Positions 35,020 to 44,607 are shown, counted from the first letter of the stretch. The stretch is 64,000 bases of DNA from Marinomonas gallaica (GCF_001639745.1 NZ_LTAX01000004.1:62001-126000), one strand, 5' to 3'. Notes: generated by a model from the letters alone, not told the origin. Translations and numbers: made by a program.

Positions 35020-35997
35020 ATGTTGAGTTTTATCGGGCGGCGACTATTGCAGGCCATGTTTGTCTTGCTGATCATTAGTTTTGTTAGCTTTATGATCCAA
35101 GACAAAATGGGCGACCCTGTGCGTCAGATGGTTGGTCAGTCCGTCACATTGGAGCAGCGCGAAGCCTTGCAACAAGAGCTGGGACTGAACGATCCGATGT
35201 TGATCCAGTATGGGCGTTTTCTAGGGCGGGCGATTCAAGGGGATTTGGGGACTTCCTATTATTATAAAGAACCCACAATTGATGTTATTGCTAGCCGCTT
35301 ACCCGCGACATTAGAACTGTCTTTTGCTGCCTTGGTGCTGGTCATTTTGTTAGCGATTCCTTTAGGCGTATTTGCTGCCATTCATCCCAAAAACCTGTTA
35401 TCGCGAGCGGTTTTACTGTTTAGCACGTTAGGTCTTTCTGTGCCGATTTTCATCGTTGCGGTTTTTTTGATGTACTTTTTTGCCATAGAGTGGGGGATAC
35501 TGCCAAGTTTTGGACGTGGTGAAACCACGTCGGTGTTTGGTCTGTGGCAATCAGGTCTGTTCAATCGTGATGGTTTGCGGCATCTGCTATTACCCAGTTT
35601 GTCTTTAGCGTTTGTACTGACGCCTATTTTTATTCGTTTGATTCGCGCTGAAATGACGGATGTTCTGCAAAGTGATTACATCCGCTATGCGTGGGCTAAG
35701 GGTATTTCCGCGCCGCGGATCTATTTTATTCATGCGCTGAAAAATACCATGTTGCCCGTGATCACAGTCGGTGGCATTCAATTAGGGACCTTAGTGGCGT
35801 ACACCATTTTGACAGAAAGTATTTTCCAATGGCCGGGGATGGGACTTTTGTTTATGGATGCAGTAACACGAGTCGATGTGCCGCTTATTTCAACGTACCT
35901 GATTTTTGTAGGTGTAATCTTTGTGGTAACCAATACCTTGGTTGATGTTGTATACAGTCTTGTGAATCCTCGTGTTCGTATTCCGGGTTACAGCTAA
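35020..35997 (+). CDS. Peptide-type ABC transporter permease, DppB-like (second operon)
   Basis: A 325-residue permease with an MLSFIGRRLLQAMFVLLI start and about six membrane helices, with the EAA-type YAWAKGISAPRIYFIHAL segment. It lies 45 bp after the binding-protein gene and overlaps the next permease by one base (TAATG). Together the two form the membrane channel of the second peptide importer. Confidence 0.93.
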   Translation: MLSFIGRRLLQAMFVLLIISFVSFMIQDKMGDPVRQMVGQSVTLEQREALQQELGLNDPMLIQYGRFLGRAIQGDLGTSYYYKEPTIDVIASRLPATLELSFAALVLVILLAIPLGVFAAIHPKNLLSRAVLLFSTLGLSVPIFIVAVFLMYFFAIEWGILPSFGRGETTSVFGLWQSGLFNRDGLRHLLLPSLSLAFVLTPIFIRLIRAEMTDVLQSDYIRYAWAKGISAPRIYFIHALKNTMLPVITVGGIQLGTLVAYTILTESIFQWPGMGLLFMDAVTRVDVPLISTYLIFVGVIFVVTNTLVDVVYSLVNPRVRIPGYS

Positions 35998-36941
35998 TGA
36001 ATGTCTTACATCGGCCTCCTGTTCAAGGCAACAGTGAACGAGTTACTCGGATGCGTCACGTCTTAGTTGCCATGCGTGGAGACAAGTTGGCTCTGTTTGC
36101 CTTACTGATTTTTGCATTCTATTGCTTAGTGGCGTTATTGGCACCGTTGCTTGCCCCCTATGATGTGAACAGCACTGAGTTTATGAATTTGGAGAATGCG
36201 GAGTTAGCACCTGCTTGGCAAACGGGGGATACGCGCTTTTTATTGGGGACTGACACGCAAGGTAGAGACTTGTTGTCGGTCATTTTACATGGCACGCGTT
36301 TATCGCTCACCATTGGTGTATGTGCGGTGTTGATTCAAGTCTTCCTGGGTGTGGGAATAGGTTTGTTATCAGGCTATATGGGCGGGCGCTTAGACGCTTT
36401 TCTCATGCGTGTAGCGGATATTCAGTTGTCCTTCTCTACTATGATGGTGGCGATTGTTGTATTGGCCGTTTTTCAAACGTTGTTTGGTCATGCCGCGTAC
36501 CAGCAATTGGCGATGCTAATGCTAATTATCGTGTTAGGGGTGGCGGAATGGCCGATCTTTGCTCGGACTGTGCGTGCCTGTGTGTTTGCGGAAAAAGAAA
36601 AAGAGTACATCGATGCTGCGCGTATTTTAGGCGTAAGTAAAGCACGCATTATGCTGCGTCATCTTCTACCGAATACCGTGTCTCCGATTTTAGTTATTTT
36701 AACCATTCAGATTGCCAATGCCATTGTGGCAGAAGCCGCGTTGTCTTTTCTTGGTTTGGGTATGCCACCTAACCAGCCGTCTTTGGGCGCGCTGATTTCA
36801 TCTGGTTTCAATTACTTATTCTCGGGTGCTTGGTGGATTTCAGTGTTTCCGAGTGTGACGCTTATACTAATGATTTTTGTGATGAATTTATTAGGCGACT
36901 GGTTGCGAGATCATCTTAACCCACAAGTCACGAGGGGCTAG
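35997..36941 (+). CDS. Peptide-type ABC transporter permease, DppC-like (second operon)
   Basis: A 314-residue permease with the family motif LLGTDTQGRDLLSVILHGTR at about residues 80-99 and an EAA loop (AARILGVSKARIMLRHLLPN). About six membrane helices follow an N-terminal cytoplasmic tail. It starts on the last base of the preceding stop codon and ends 2 bp before the first ATPase gene. Confidence 0.93.
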   Translation: MNVLHRPPVQGNSERVTRMRHVLVAMRGDKLALFALLIFAFYCLVALLAPLLAPYDVNSTEFMNLENAELAPAWQTGDTRFLLGTDTQGRDLLSVILHGTRLSLTIGVCAVLIQVFLGVGIGLLSGYMGGRLDAFLMRVADIQLSFSTMMVAIVVLAVFQTLFGHAAYQQLAMLMLIIVLGVAEWPIFARTVRACVFAEKEKEYIDAARILGVSKARIMLRHLLPNTVSPILVILTIQIANAIVAEAALSFLGLGMPPNQPSLGALISSGFNYLFSGAWWISVFPSVTLILMIFVMNLLGDWLRDHLNPQVTRG

Positions 36942-36943
36942 AG

Positions 36944-37948
36944 ATGAGCTTGTTATCTGTCAATGGATTGTCTGTGAAATTCAAACAGCGTCGTGAAGAC
37001 TTAGTTGCGTTGCATGATGTCAGCTTGAGTTTAGAGCGCGGTGAACGATTGGCCATTGTCGGAGAGTCAGGGGCGGGAAAATCCCTTTTAGGCTACGCAA
37101 TCGTCAACTTACTCATGAAGCCTGGTTTCATTGCTGAGGGCAGTATTAAGTTAGATGATCGAGAACTGACAAGACTGAGCTCTAAGCAATGGCAAGAGAT
37201 TCGTGGCAAGAAAATTGCGATGATTTTTCAGGACCCTATGGTGACCCTGAACCCTGTGTTAAGCGTGGGTGATCAAATGGTGGAAGCGATTCGTAGCCAC
37301 ACGCGGATAAACTACAGCGATGCGAAAAAACTGGCCATTGAAAAACTCGCTCATGTTCGTATAGCGGCTCCTGCGCAGCGTTTTGATCAGTATCCCCATG
37401 AATTATCAGGAGGAATGCGGCAACGTGTGATCATTGCGATTGCGTTGTTACTTGCCCCTGAAATCATTATTGCGGACGAACCGACTACGGCTTTAGACGT
37501 GACCATTCAAGCGGAAATCCTGCAGTTGTTAAAACAGATTTGTGCGGACAATGGTGTTGCGTTGATCTTAATTACCCATGATTTTGGTGTGGTGTCACGC
37601 ATTGCTGAGCGCACGTTAGTGATGTATGCAGGCCGTATTGTGGAGCAAGGGCCTACGTTGGAAATTATTAATGATCCGCAGCATCCTTATACGCAGGGGT
37701 TGCTCAATGCCTTACCGCAAATGGCTTTGCCTGGTCAGCGTTTAAACCAGATACAAGGCAATATGCCGCCGCTGAATGATCAGCCTAGTGGCTGTGCTTT
37801 TCATCCTCGCTGCCCGTACGCTGAGGATAAATGTCGACAACAGCCGCCTAACTTTATTTTTAGCGGTGTGTCTACGGTTGCATGCTATGCGATTGAAGAC
37901 ATGCTGCAAGCGTTTGAACCCCTCAGTGAGGAGGACGCTGATGACTAA
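36944..37948 (+). CDS. Peptide-type ABC transporter ATPase, DppD-like (second operon)
   Basis: A 334-residue ATPase with Walker A GESGAGKS, signature LSGGMRQR, Walker [13 protein letters not shown] and a Cys-rich C-terminal extension ([15 protein letters not shown]). The next gene starts inside its last codons with an eight-base overlap, implying coupled translation of the two ATPases. Confidence 0.94.
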   Translation: MSLLSVNGLSVKFKQRREDLVALHDVSLSLERGERLAIVGESGAGKSLLGYAIVNLLMKPGFIAEGSIKLDDRELTRLSSKQWQEIRGKKIAMIFQDPMVTLNPVLSVGDQMVEAIRSHTRINYSDAKKLAIEKLAHVRIAAPAQRFDQYPHELSGGMRQRVIIAIALLLAPEIIIADEPTTALDVTIQAEILQLLKQICADNGVALILITHDFGVVSRIAERTLVMYAGRIVEQGPTLEIINDPQHPYTQGLLNALPQMALPGQRLNQIQGNMPPLNDQPSGCAFHPRCPYAEDKCRQQPPNFIFSGVSTVACYAIEDMLQAFEPLSEEDADD

Positions 37949-38957
37949 GCCTTTGATGTCGATACGAGGCGTAGAAAAGGCGTTTCGGAGTCGCAATGGG
38001 TGGCGCTGGGCGAGTTGGTTAAGTGGTCGAACGCAAACGGTTAAATCGGATCAAGTTTTTGCCATCAATGGGGTTGATTTGACCATTGAACGGGGAGAAA
38101 CCTTGTGTGTTGTCGGTGAAACAGGTTGCGGAAAGTCGACCTTAGCGCGTTTGCTAATGGGCTTAGAGCGTCCTGATCATGGACAGATTGCGTATTTAGG
38201 TGAACGTATTGATGATCTCAGTGATCGGCAGCGCATGCCGTATCGGCAAAAAATTCAAATGGTGTTTCAAAACCCGTATGCCTCGTTAAATCCTAGGATG
38301 ACGGTGTATCAAATTCTTCGCGAAGCGATTGTGTTGCACCACACCGGTTGGAATCGCCAGCAAGTAGATGCTTTCATTGAAGAGCTTTTGATATCGGTAG
38401 GGCTAAGCAGTGACGCAGAAGATCGCTATCCTCATGAATTTTCTGGAGGACAGCGGCAGCGTATTTCGATCGCGCGTGCATTGTCTGTAGAGCCGGATCT
38501 GATCGTTGCAGATGAGCCTTTAGCTGCGCTGGATGTGTCCGTTCAAGCGCAAGTGTTAAATCTTATGATGGATAAACAGCAAGCGCTGGGCTTGACGTAT
38601 GTGTTTATTACTCATGATTTAGCCGTAGTCGAGCATTTCGCGACGCGTGTCGCGGTCATGTATTTAGGGCGCGTGTGTGAAGTTGCCTCGCGCCAACAGC
38701 TGTTTAATTCTCCCAAGCATCCTTACACTCAAGCGCTGTTGTCTTCGATTCCGCGCTTAGATAATTTAGCTTTAGAGCCGATTCACCTTTCTGGTGAAGT
38801 GCCGACACCGTTGGAAAAGCCGACTGGTTGTAGTTTCTGTGGCCGCTGCCCTTTGGTAAACCAACGCTGCTATGAACAAATTCCTCTAATGCAAGTACAA
38901 ACGGATGGCAGCCAAGTGGCGTGTCATGCGGTAGAGGAGGGGCGTGCATGGAAATAA
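37941..38957 (+). CDS. Peptide-type ABC transporter ATPase, DppF-like (second operon)
   Basis: A 338-residue ATPase with Walker A GETGCGKST (Thr where Ser is usual), QNPYASLNPRM, signature FSGGQRQR and Walker B LIVADEPLAALD, plus a Cys-rich tail (GCSFCGRCPLVNQRC). A basic, Trp-rich insertion of about 20 residues (RNGWRWASWLSG) precedes the first conserved strand. The ATG at 37941 is preceded by GAGGAGG 8 nt upstream; the frame further upstream lies inside the partner ATPase gene. Confidence 0.93.
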   Translation: MTKPLMSIRGVEKAFRSRNGWRWASWLSGRTQTVKSDQVFAINGVDLTIERGETLCVVGETGCGKSTLARLLMGLERPDHGQIAYLGERIDDLSDRQRMPYRQKIQMVFQNPYASLNPRMTVYQILREAIVLHHTGWNRQQVDAFIEELLISVGLSSDAEDRYPHEFSGGQRQRISIARALSVEPDLIVADEPLAALDVSVQAQVLNLMMDKQQALGLTYVFITHDLAVVEHFATRVAVMYLGRVCEVASRQQLFNSPKHPYTQALLSSIPRLDNLALEPIHLSGEVPTPLEKPTGCSFCGRCPLVNQRCYEQIPLMQVQTDGSQVACHAVEEGRAWK

Positions 38958-39868
38958 GATGGCTTGAAGACTTTATCGCCTTGGCAAGAACGCGCCACTT
39001 TTCCCGTGCCGCAGATGAACAGAATGTTACCCAGCCTACCTTTAGCCGTCGCATTAAGTTGCTTGAAGAGGAAATGAAGGTCACATTGGTGGATCGTAAC
39101 ACCTTGCCTTTATCGTTAACGCCAGCAGGCGAAATATTCTTACAAAGTGCTGAACTGATTACTCGACAGCTTAGGGATACGAAAACCCGCTGTCTTGAAA
39201 TCAAAGAGCAAGAAAAATCACAAATACGGTTTGTTACTACACAGTCGTTATTTCTGGGTTATTACCGAGAATTTGTAGAGCCGTTAGGTGAATCCTTAGG
39301 GATCAGTATTGATGTGAATATGAAGTCGAGTGCATGGGCTGGTGCTGACTTTATTAACTCGATGACGGCGAATGAGAGCGATGTGATGCTGTGTTTTTGG
39401 CATCCCGCGATTGGTTTTTTAAAGGAATTGGATGAAGAACGCTTTGAATGCATCACCATTGACCGAGAGATTTTAGTCCCATGTGTGGCGACAGATAAGC
39501 AAAAGCGACCCATTTTTGAATTGCCAGGAGCGCGAAAACAGCCAATTCCTTACATTGCTTATGATGATATGACGTTTTTAGCGCCCGCCGTTCAGCATCA
39601 TCTTCAGCGACAGCATGACGTGCCGCAGTTGCAGATATTGGCGAGTAACATTCATGCTGCCAGTATTAAGGCGATGGTGAAAGAGGGCTTTGGCATTGGT
39701 TGGCTACCAAAACGTTTGGTAGCGGACTCTCTTAACTACGGTTCGTTGGCGTTGGCAGGGGCGGTGAATTGGAATGTGCCATTAGAGATTCGGTTGTATC
39801 GCGCGCGTGCAAACCACAACCCTAATTTGACGCAATTTTGGCAATCGTTAATCAACCAATCGCTGTAG
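38948..39868 (+). CDS. LysR-family transcriptional regulator
   Basis: A 306-residue LysR-type regulator with an N-terminal winged helix-turn-helix (WLEDFIALARTRHFSRAADE followed by VTQPTFSRRIKLLEEEM) and a substrate-binding-like effector domain. The N terminus and the IKAMVKEGFGIGWLPKRLV segment recall the HypT/YjiE subgroup. The ATG at 38948 follows GGAGG and overlaps the ATPase gene by 10 bp, so it is the last gene of the second peptide operon and may autoregulate it. It converges on the flavoprotein gene with a 13-bp gap. Confidence 0.9.
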   Translation: MEIRWLEDFIALARTRHFSRAADEQNVTQPTFSRRIKLLEEEMKVTLVDRNTLPLSLTPAGEIFLQSAELITRQLRDTKTRCLEIKEQEKSQIRFVTTQSLFLGYYREFVEPLGESLGISIDVNMKSSAWAGADFINSMTANESDVMLCFWHPAIGFLKELDEERFECITIDREILVPCVATDKQKRPIFELPGARKQPIPYIAYDDMTFLAPAVQHHLQRQHDVPQLQILASNIHAASIKAMVKEGFGIGWLPKRLVADSLNYGSLALAGAVNWNVPLEIRLYRARANHNPNLTQFWQSLINQSL

Positions 39869-39881
39869 TACAAGTTAGAGC

Positions 39882-41099
39882 TTACTCAGCGAATAATCGA
39901 CAAACCCCTTCGCCGGCACGGCGTCCTGTTGCAAAGCATGCTGTCAGTAAATAGCCGCCTGTTGGCGCTTCCCAATCGAGCATTTCTCCGGCGCAAAATA
40001 CGCCGGGTAAGCGTTTGATCATGAAATATTGATTGACGCTAGTTTGGCTGACGCCACCGGCAGTCGAAATGACTTCATCGATGGGTTTAGTTTTATAAAA
40101 TGAGACCGGAATAGCTTGTAAGCAACGTGCTAATTTTACTGGGGTATCGAAGTCTTCTTTTTTGTAGGTTTCATATAGCAGAGCCGATTTAATGCTGTCG
40201 AGCTTAATCGTCCGCTTCAAATATTTTGCTAGCGACTCTTTGGGCTTGGTATTGCTGAGTTTTTGTTCAAGTTGTTCATGGGTCAAATCTGGCAATAAGT
40301 TGATATTCAGATGACCTTCGCCGCGTAGATTGATGGCGTCACGTAGATACTTTGAAAACGCATAGATTAAGCTACCTTCCATACCATCGCGTGTGACGAT
40401 GCACTCACCCTTTTGAGTCATAGTTTGGCCGTTTGGCAATGCCATCGTAAAACTAACACCTTTGAGCGGAGCACCTGCTAAGTTTGTTTGTAAGTGCTCA
40501 CTCCAGCGGCTATAGAAACCACAATTAGTACTTTCTAATGGCGTAATATCTACACCTTGACGAGACAAAACGCTCGCCCATTTGCCGTCAGATCCTAACT
40601 TTGGCCAGCTGGCGCCCCCCATGGCCAATAGTATCGCATCTGCACTTTTGGTCTTATCAAGGCCTTCATAGTTGAACGTAGCATTGAGACCATCCAATTC
40701 GATCAATTTATGGCGCATATGAAATTCTACTCCTGCATCTTTTAGGCGTTTTAGCCAATTGCGAAGGAGTGGGGCCGCTTTCATTTTTTCAGGAAAGACG
40801 CGCCCAGATGTACCGACAAATGTCTCAATACCAAGGTCATGAATCCATTGTCGTAGTGTGTCGGTATTAAAGGCTTTGATAGAGGGTTCTAGCCACTGTG
40901 ATTTCTCATAGTAGCGCGTAATAAAATCTTCAAAAGGCTCAGAATGGGTAATGTTCATGCCACCAATGCCAGCAAGTAAAAACTTACGGCAGGCACTGGG
41001 CATGGCATCGTAAATATGAACTTGGTGGCCTGCGGCTTGGATAACTTCCGCTGCCATTAAACCTGCTGGGCCTGCGCCAATGATGATGACTTGCTTCAC
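39882..41099 (-). CDS. HI0933/YhiN-like FAD-dependent flavoprotein (TIGR03862-type)
   Basis: A 405-residue FAD-binding protein with an N-terminal dinucleotide fold GAGPAGLMAAEVI, a GGMNITHSEPF segment, AILLAMGGASWPKLGSDG in the middle and a C-terminal FCAGEMLDWEAPTGGYLLTACF that closes the FAD site. These features fit the HI0933-like family and the TIGR03862 subgroup; the reaction is unknown. It is a single gene transcribed toward the peptide operon. The 274-bp gap on its 5' side holds no gene that I can see. Confidence 0.9.
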   Translation of the reverse strand: MKQVIIIGAGPAGLMAAEVIQAAGHQVHIYDAMPSACRKFLLAGIGGMNITHSEPFEDFITRYYEKSQWLEPSIKAFNTDTLRQWIHDLGIETFVGTSGRVFPEKMKAAPLLRNWLKRLKDAGVEFHMRHKLIELDGLNATFNYEGLDKTKSADAILLAMGGASWPKLGSDGKWASVLSRQGVDITPLESTNCGFYSRWSEHLQTNLAGAPLKGVSFTMALPNGQTMTQKGECIVTRDGMEGSLIYAFSKYLRDAINLRGEGHLNINLLPDLTHEQLEQKLSNTKPKESLAKYLKRTIKLDSIKSALLYETYKKEDFDTPVKLARCLQAIPVSFYKTKPIDEVISTAGGVSQTSVNQYFMIKRLPGVFCAGEMLDWEAPTGGYLLTACFATGRRAGEGVCRLFAE

Positions 41100-41373
41100 T
41101 GAGTGATCTCTATCTTAAAAATCAAAGGCGGCATAATAGCGAATTTCGCCGAAACTGCCACCCTCTGGGTCGCTTAAGATAAGTTAAGTGACGGCTATAG
41201 ATTGGTGTTTTGGGTAACGGCTTCAGCAATTTATCCAAATAGTGCTTTTAAATACATTGTAATGTGCAGATAGTTTGCATATTTTTATGAAAAAGACTGA
41301 GCTATAGGTGACATTCGCTCTATGGAAATCAGCAGACTGAAACAGGGATAACAGCGTTAAACAAGGGGGGAAT

Positions 41374-42678
41374 ATGTTCTTTACTAAAGAGCGAAAAAAG
41401 ACAGCGGAGAAAATGGCCATAGAGCAACGCACGGAATTAGAGCGTTGTCGTAATGAGTTGAAAGCGATTCGAGAGAATACTGCTTTTATAAATTTTGACT
41501 CAGCTGGCAATATAATCAACGCGAATGACATTTTTCTTGAGACTGTGGGTTATTCTCTAGAGGAAATTGTCGGAAAGCATCATAAAATATTTTGTTCATC
41601 TAAGTATGTGAATTCTGAGGAGTATCGACATTTCTGGTCCGATTTAGCATCAGGTAAAACCATTTCAGGTAAGTTCCCTCGCCTTCATAAAAACGGTAAA
41701 ACCTTATACCTTGAAGCAAACTATTTCCCTGTTAAAAATGAAACTGGTCAGGTCATAGAAGTTATTAAAATCTGTAATAATGTGACCGAAACTCAAAATG
41801 AATTAGATGACAAGGAAGCTATTCTTGAAGCGTTAGATCGTTCTCAAGCGGTCATAAAATTTGAACCGGATGGCACCATTATTGAAGCGAATCAAAACTT
41901 TTTAGAAGTAATGGGCTATTCAATGTTTGAGATTCAGGGGCAGCATCATCGTATATTCTGCGATGATGAGTTTTATCGACATAATCCAAACTTTTGGAAG
42001 TCACTGTCGAGCGGTGAGTCCAAAATTGGCCGCTTTAAAAGATTTAATAAAAATGGTGACGTAGTATGGGTGGAAGCTACGTATAACCCGATTCTTGATG
42101 AAGACGGTAACGTTGTCCAAGTCATTAAATTTGCTTCAGACATCACTCAGCGGGTGTCCATTGCATTAAACGCGGTAGATATGGCTGCTGCGACCTCAGA
42201 GCAAACCAGTCAAATTACAACCAATGCGGTTCAAGTATTAAGTGAGGCTGTGCAAACCTCTCAAAACATTGCTGCACAAGTGACTGATGCGACTAATGTA
42301 GGCAACCAGTTAATGACTCAGTTTAAAAACATCGCTGATATTGTTGTGACGATTCGATCTATTGCAGATCAGACTAACTTATTAGCATTAAATGCTGCGA
42401 TTGAAGCTGCTCGAGCGGGGGAGGCTGGACGAGGGTTTTCCGTGGTAGCAGATGAAGTGCGCCAGCTTGCCAGTAATACTTCTGATGCCACTTCTGAGAT
42501 TTCTAAAGTTGTTGAGCTCAATCATCAATTGATTCAACGTATTGATAGCGCATTAACCTCTGTATCAGGGATCGCTATGCATGGTGAAGAAAGCATCGCT
42601 CATGTCTCAAAAGGGCTTGAAGAAGTCAAAGATGGTGTAGAGCAATTTGTACAGATGGTCGAAGCAATGCGTCCTTAA
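41374..42678 (+). CDS. Soluble methyl-accepting chemotaxis protein with two PAS domains
   Basis: A 434-residue chemoreceptor with no membrane helix. After a short basic, helical N terminus come PAS1 (about 33-140) and PAS2 (about 155-265), each followed by a PAC-like segment ending in [11 protein letters not shown] or [12 protein letters not shown] short signalling domain follows, with the tip sequence [24 protein letters not shown]. There is no C-terminal NWETF-type tether, so it depends on other receptors or adaptors. PAS domains often bind haem or FAD, so aerotaxis or redox sensing is plausible. The start has a GGGGGG ribosome-binding site. Confidence 0.92.
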   Translation: MFFTKERKKTAEKMAIEQRTELERCRNELKAIRENTAFINFDSAGNIINANDIFLETVGYSLEEIVGKHHKIFCSSKYVNSEEYRHFWSDLASGKTISGKFPRLHKNGKTLYLEANYFPVKNETGQVIEVIKICNNVTETQNELDDKEAILEALDRSQAVIKFEPDGTIIEANQNFLEVMGYSMFEIQGQHHRIFCDDEFYRHNPNFWKSLSSGESKIGRFKRFNKNGDVVWVEATYNPILDEDGNVVQVIKFASDITQRVSIALNAVDMAAATSEQTSQITTNAVQVLSEAVQTSQNIAAQVTDATNVGNQLMTQFKNIADIVVTIRSIADQTNLLALNAAIEAARAGEAGRGFSVVADEVRQLASNTSDATSEISKVVELNHQLIQRIDSALTSVSGIAMHGEESIAHVSKGLEEVKDGVEQFVQMVEAMRP

Positions 42679-42692
42679 CGAAAAACTGAGAA

Positions 42693-42768
42693 TGGTGTCC
42701 TCACCAGGACTCGAACCTGGAATAGCCGCTTAGGAGGCGGCAGGTATATCCCGTTTACCTATGAGGAC
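42693..42768 (-). tRNA. tRNA-Arg(CCT)
   Basis: The minus strand folds as a full cloverleaf of 73 nt plus an encoded CCA: acceptor GTCCTCA/TGAGGAC with discriminator A, D-arm GGTA/TACC, anticodon stem GCCGC/GCGGC with loop CTCCTAA (anticodon CCT at 42732-42734), short variable loop TATT and T-arm CCAGG-TTCGAGT-CCTGG. It resembles Escherichia coli tRNA-Arg(CCU). It separates the chemoreceptor from the flagellar cluster. No integrase or repeated 3' end is visible nearby. Confidence 0.96.
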
Positions 42769-42872
42769 ATGCTGCGCAGTATATCAATTTGATGTGAATA
42801 TACCAATACTGAATATTGCTATCTAGCTTATTGTTTTATATAGATTTTAATAATAAGAGGAACGGGCGCTTA

Positions 42873-43349
42873 CTAAGCTCGGCCAATTGTATGCTTGCTG
42901 CTGATAGGGCGCGTGTTGCCGTTTGAGGTATAGACTTTGTTTTTGCGGTTATGGCCTTGCAGCATCTCAAACAAGGTTTTATTGCGTTTCTGTAATGTCG
43001 CTAAGATCCGAGCATTGGTATTATTTTCGCGTTTGCATTGGTCGAGTAGCGTATTACATTCTTCTACCAAGGCTTTTATATCGCTCATGTTAGGTTGTTC
43101 ATCTAGCCATACTAGGAACTGTGCATCGGAAGGGTTTTTGTGATCAAGAATGCCAAACTTGATTAACATGCTGTGACGTTTTGCATTCGCAGTATCGATG
43201 TTGTCGAGCAAAGTTTTCTTTTCGGAAGCAAGTTGAAGAATATCATCTGGCGTAGCGGTCGCTAGCGCGGAACGTTCACGCAACAAAACCTCGGACAATT
43301 GTTCGAGGTTCTCTTTGATCTGGGTAAGCAGTGGGGCAAGCGGGATCAT
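42873..43349 (-). CDS. flgN: Flagellar export chaperone FlgN
   Basis: A 158-residue, mostly helical cytoplasmic chaperone of the FlgN family that escorts the hook-filament junction proteins FlgK and FlgL to the export gate. The N-terminal leucine-rich helices (LLTQIKENLEQLSEVLLRER) and the LASEKKTLLDNIDTAN segment fit the family. No clear ribosome-binding site is visible before the ATG. It lies 17 bp after flgM in the same operon. Confidence 0.85.
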   Translation of the reverse strand: MIPLAPLLTQIKENLEQLSEVLLRERSALATATPDDILQLASEKKTLLDNIDTANAKRHSMLIKFGILDHKNPSDAQFLVWLDEQPNMSDIKALVEECNTLLDQCKRENNTNARILATLQKRNKTLFEMLQGHNRKNKVYTSNGNTRPISSKHTIGRA

Positions 43350-43366
43350 AATAAAAATTTAGCGCG

Positions 43367-43681
43367 TTATGAGCTAAATAATGCATCCATAGACAGCATG
43401 TTGCTGGCTAGTTTTTCTGTATCGATCTTGTATTCGCCGGCCGCAATGGCTTGCTTGATTTGCTCAACCTTATCCATGTCTACATTTGCCTCTGAATCAG
43501 AGCCTTTGACTTGTAGAGATTGCGCTACATTACTTAGCTGAACCGTATCATCAGATAAACCTTCTTTACTGTTTACGTTAGAAGTCTGAGATGAGTTGGT
43601 TGCTTCTTCTTTTTGAAGACGCTCATTTTTGTTGGTCGATAGGGCAGGTTGTGTACCTACGCCAGAAATATTAATTGCCAT
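43367..43681 (-). CDS. flgM: Anti-sigma-28 factor FlgM
   Basis: A 104-residue, largely disordered protein that holds sigma-28 (FliA) until the hook is finished and FlgM is exported. The C-terminal binding segment follows the family pattern (VEQIKQAIAAGEYKIDTEKLASNML). GGAGG lies 8 nt before the ATG. A sigma-28-type promoter upstream (43716-43742) implies feedback control, as in enteric bacteria. Confidence 0.92.
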   Translation of the reverse strand: MAINISGVGTQPALSTNKNERLQKEEATNSSQTSNVNSKEGLSDDTVQLSNVAQSLQVKGSDSEANVDMDKVEQIKQAIAAGEYKIDTEKLASNMLSMDALFSS

Positions 43682-43715
43682 GTTGCTTGCCTCCAGATTT
43701 AGTCCGCTAACTCAG

Positions 43716-43742
43716 TTATCGGTCATGCGCGTTCAAACTTTA
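43716..43742 (-). promoter_or_regulatory. Sigma-28 promoter of flgMN
   Basis: On the minus strand TAAA is followed after exactly 15 nt by ACCGATAA, matching TAAA-N15-GCCGATAA at all but one position. The predicted leader to flgM is about 30 nt. Confidence 0.85.
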
Positions 43743-43791
43743 GATATTTGTTTGAACTATTTTCCAACCGAAGATAGCAAGTCGCTATTAC

Positions 43792-44481
43792 TCAGTAGTT
43801 TACTAAAACCTCAGCATCACTGACAACTTTTCCGTATATAATTCGACCAGAACTGGTGTTTTTTACACGTATTTGCTGACCTTTTACGCCATCTTCTAAC
43901 GCCACGCCATTCATTTTTACAACAATACTGTTGCTTTGTGCCGTTATTAACACGTTACTGCCTTTTTTTACCAAATTTGGGCGCTCTGTCACATGATCTG
44001 TTATGAAGCTATTAATACGGATGTTACGCGAGGCAATCAATCCGTAAGGTGGATTAGAGCTGGTATATAAGTGGCCCCGAAGTGATGATAAGTCAACTTC
44101 ACCGATGCCTGTGTTTTGTTCATTAATGCGGTCCCCGCGGCCAATAGGAGACGTGGCTTTGATGCCTTCTATAAGAATATTTTGCTCGACAGGCACATAG
44201 GACTTCCACGTTGGAGCGTCACAACTGATGGAATAGGTCGTACGGTTTACTGCATCAGGTCGTTGGTTCTCTATATGTATATCGTGACTGCACTCAGGTA
44301 GGTAATTTAATGCGACTTTATTCTGAACCTGAATATGAATTCGAGCATCGGGATAGGTGTTTTGTAACCTTTTGTGTTCAACCTGTGCGATGAATTGTTC
44401 TATTTGAGTTTCTATTTGTGACGCACTACTCCCAGTAGATAGAAAAAAGAGTAATATGGTCAAAAGCTTGACGCGACCCAT
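43792..44481 (-). CDS. flgA: Flagellar P-ring assembly chaperone FlgA
   Basis: A 229-residue exported protein with a signal peptide (LLTILLFFLSTGSSAS) that assists assembly of FlgI into the periplasmic P ring. The C-terminal SAF-type domain (ASRNIRINSFITDH to GQQIRVKNTSSGRIIYGKVV) is typical. It is separated from flgM by 110 bp holding the flgM promoter and is divergent from cheV. Confidence 0.9.
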   Translation of the reverse strand: MGRVKLLTILLFFLSTGSSASQIETQIEQFIAQVEHKRLQNTYPDARIHIQVQNKVALNYLPECSHDIHIENQRPDAVNRTTYSISCDAPTWKSYVPVEQNILIEGIKATSPIGRGDRINEQNTGIGEVDLSSLRGHLYTSSNPPYGLIASRNIRINSFITDHVTERPNLVKKGSNVLITAQSNSIVVKMNGVALEDGVKGQQIRVKNTSSGRIIYGKVVSDAEVLVNY

Positions 44482-44542
44482 CGTTAATCTCCAAGGATGT
44501 CGACAAGGGTTAGTAAAAATTACAAAATCACTCTATCATTTG

Positions 44543-44580
44543 ATGAAGGGTTTTCATAACAATAGGGTTTCTCCCTTCAT
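44543..44580. repeat. Inverted repeat in the flgA-cheV divergent region
   Basis: ATGAAGGG (44543-44550) and CCCTTCAT (44573-44580) are perfect 8-bp arms around a 22-nt loop that itself repeats the run AGGGTTT. It ends 27 bp before the cheV start codon. It could be an operator for the flgA/cheV promoters or an RNA hairpin in the cheV leader. Confidence 0.45.
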
Positions 44581-44607
44581 ATTTGAGCGTATATTTTAGG
44601 AGGCTTT

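Noticed and set aside
38704..39204. Minus-strand frame of 166 codons
   Set aside because: It spans the ends of two solid plus-strand genes (DppF-like ATPase and LysR regulator).
41249..41273. Possible sigma-28 promoter before the chemoreceptor gene
   Set aside because: TAAA and a GCAGATAG match are present but are only 13 nt apart instead of 15.
42693..42768. tRNA-Arg as an island integration site
   Set aside because: No integrase gene, no repeated tRNA 3' end and no composition shift is seen on either side.
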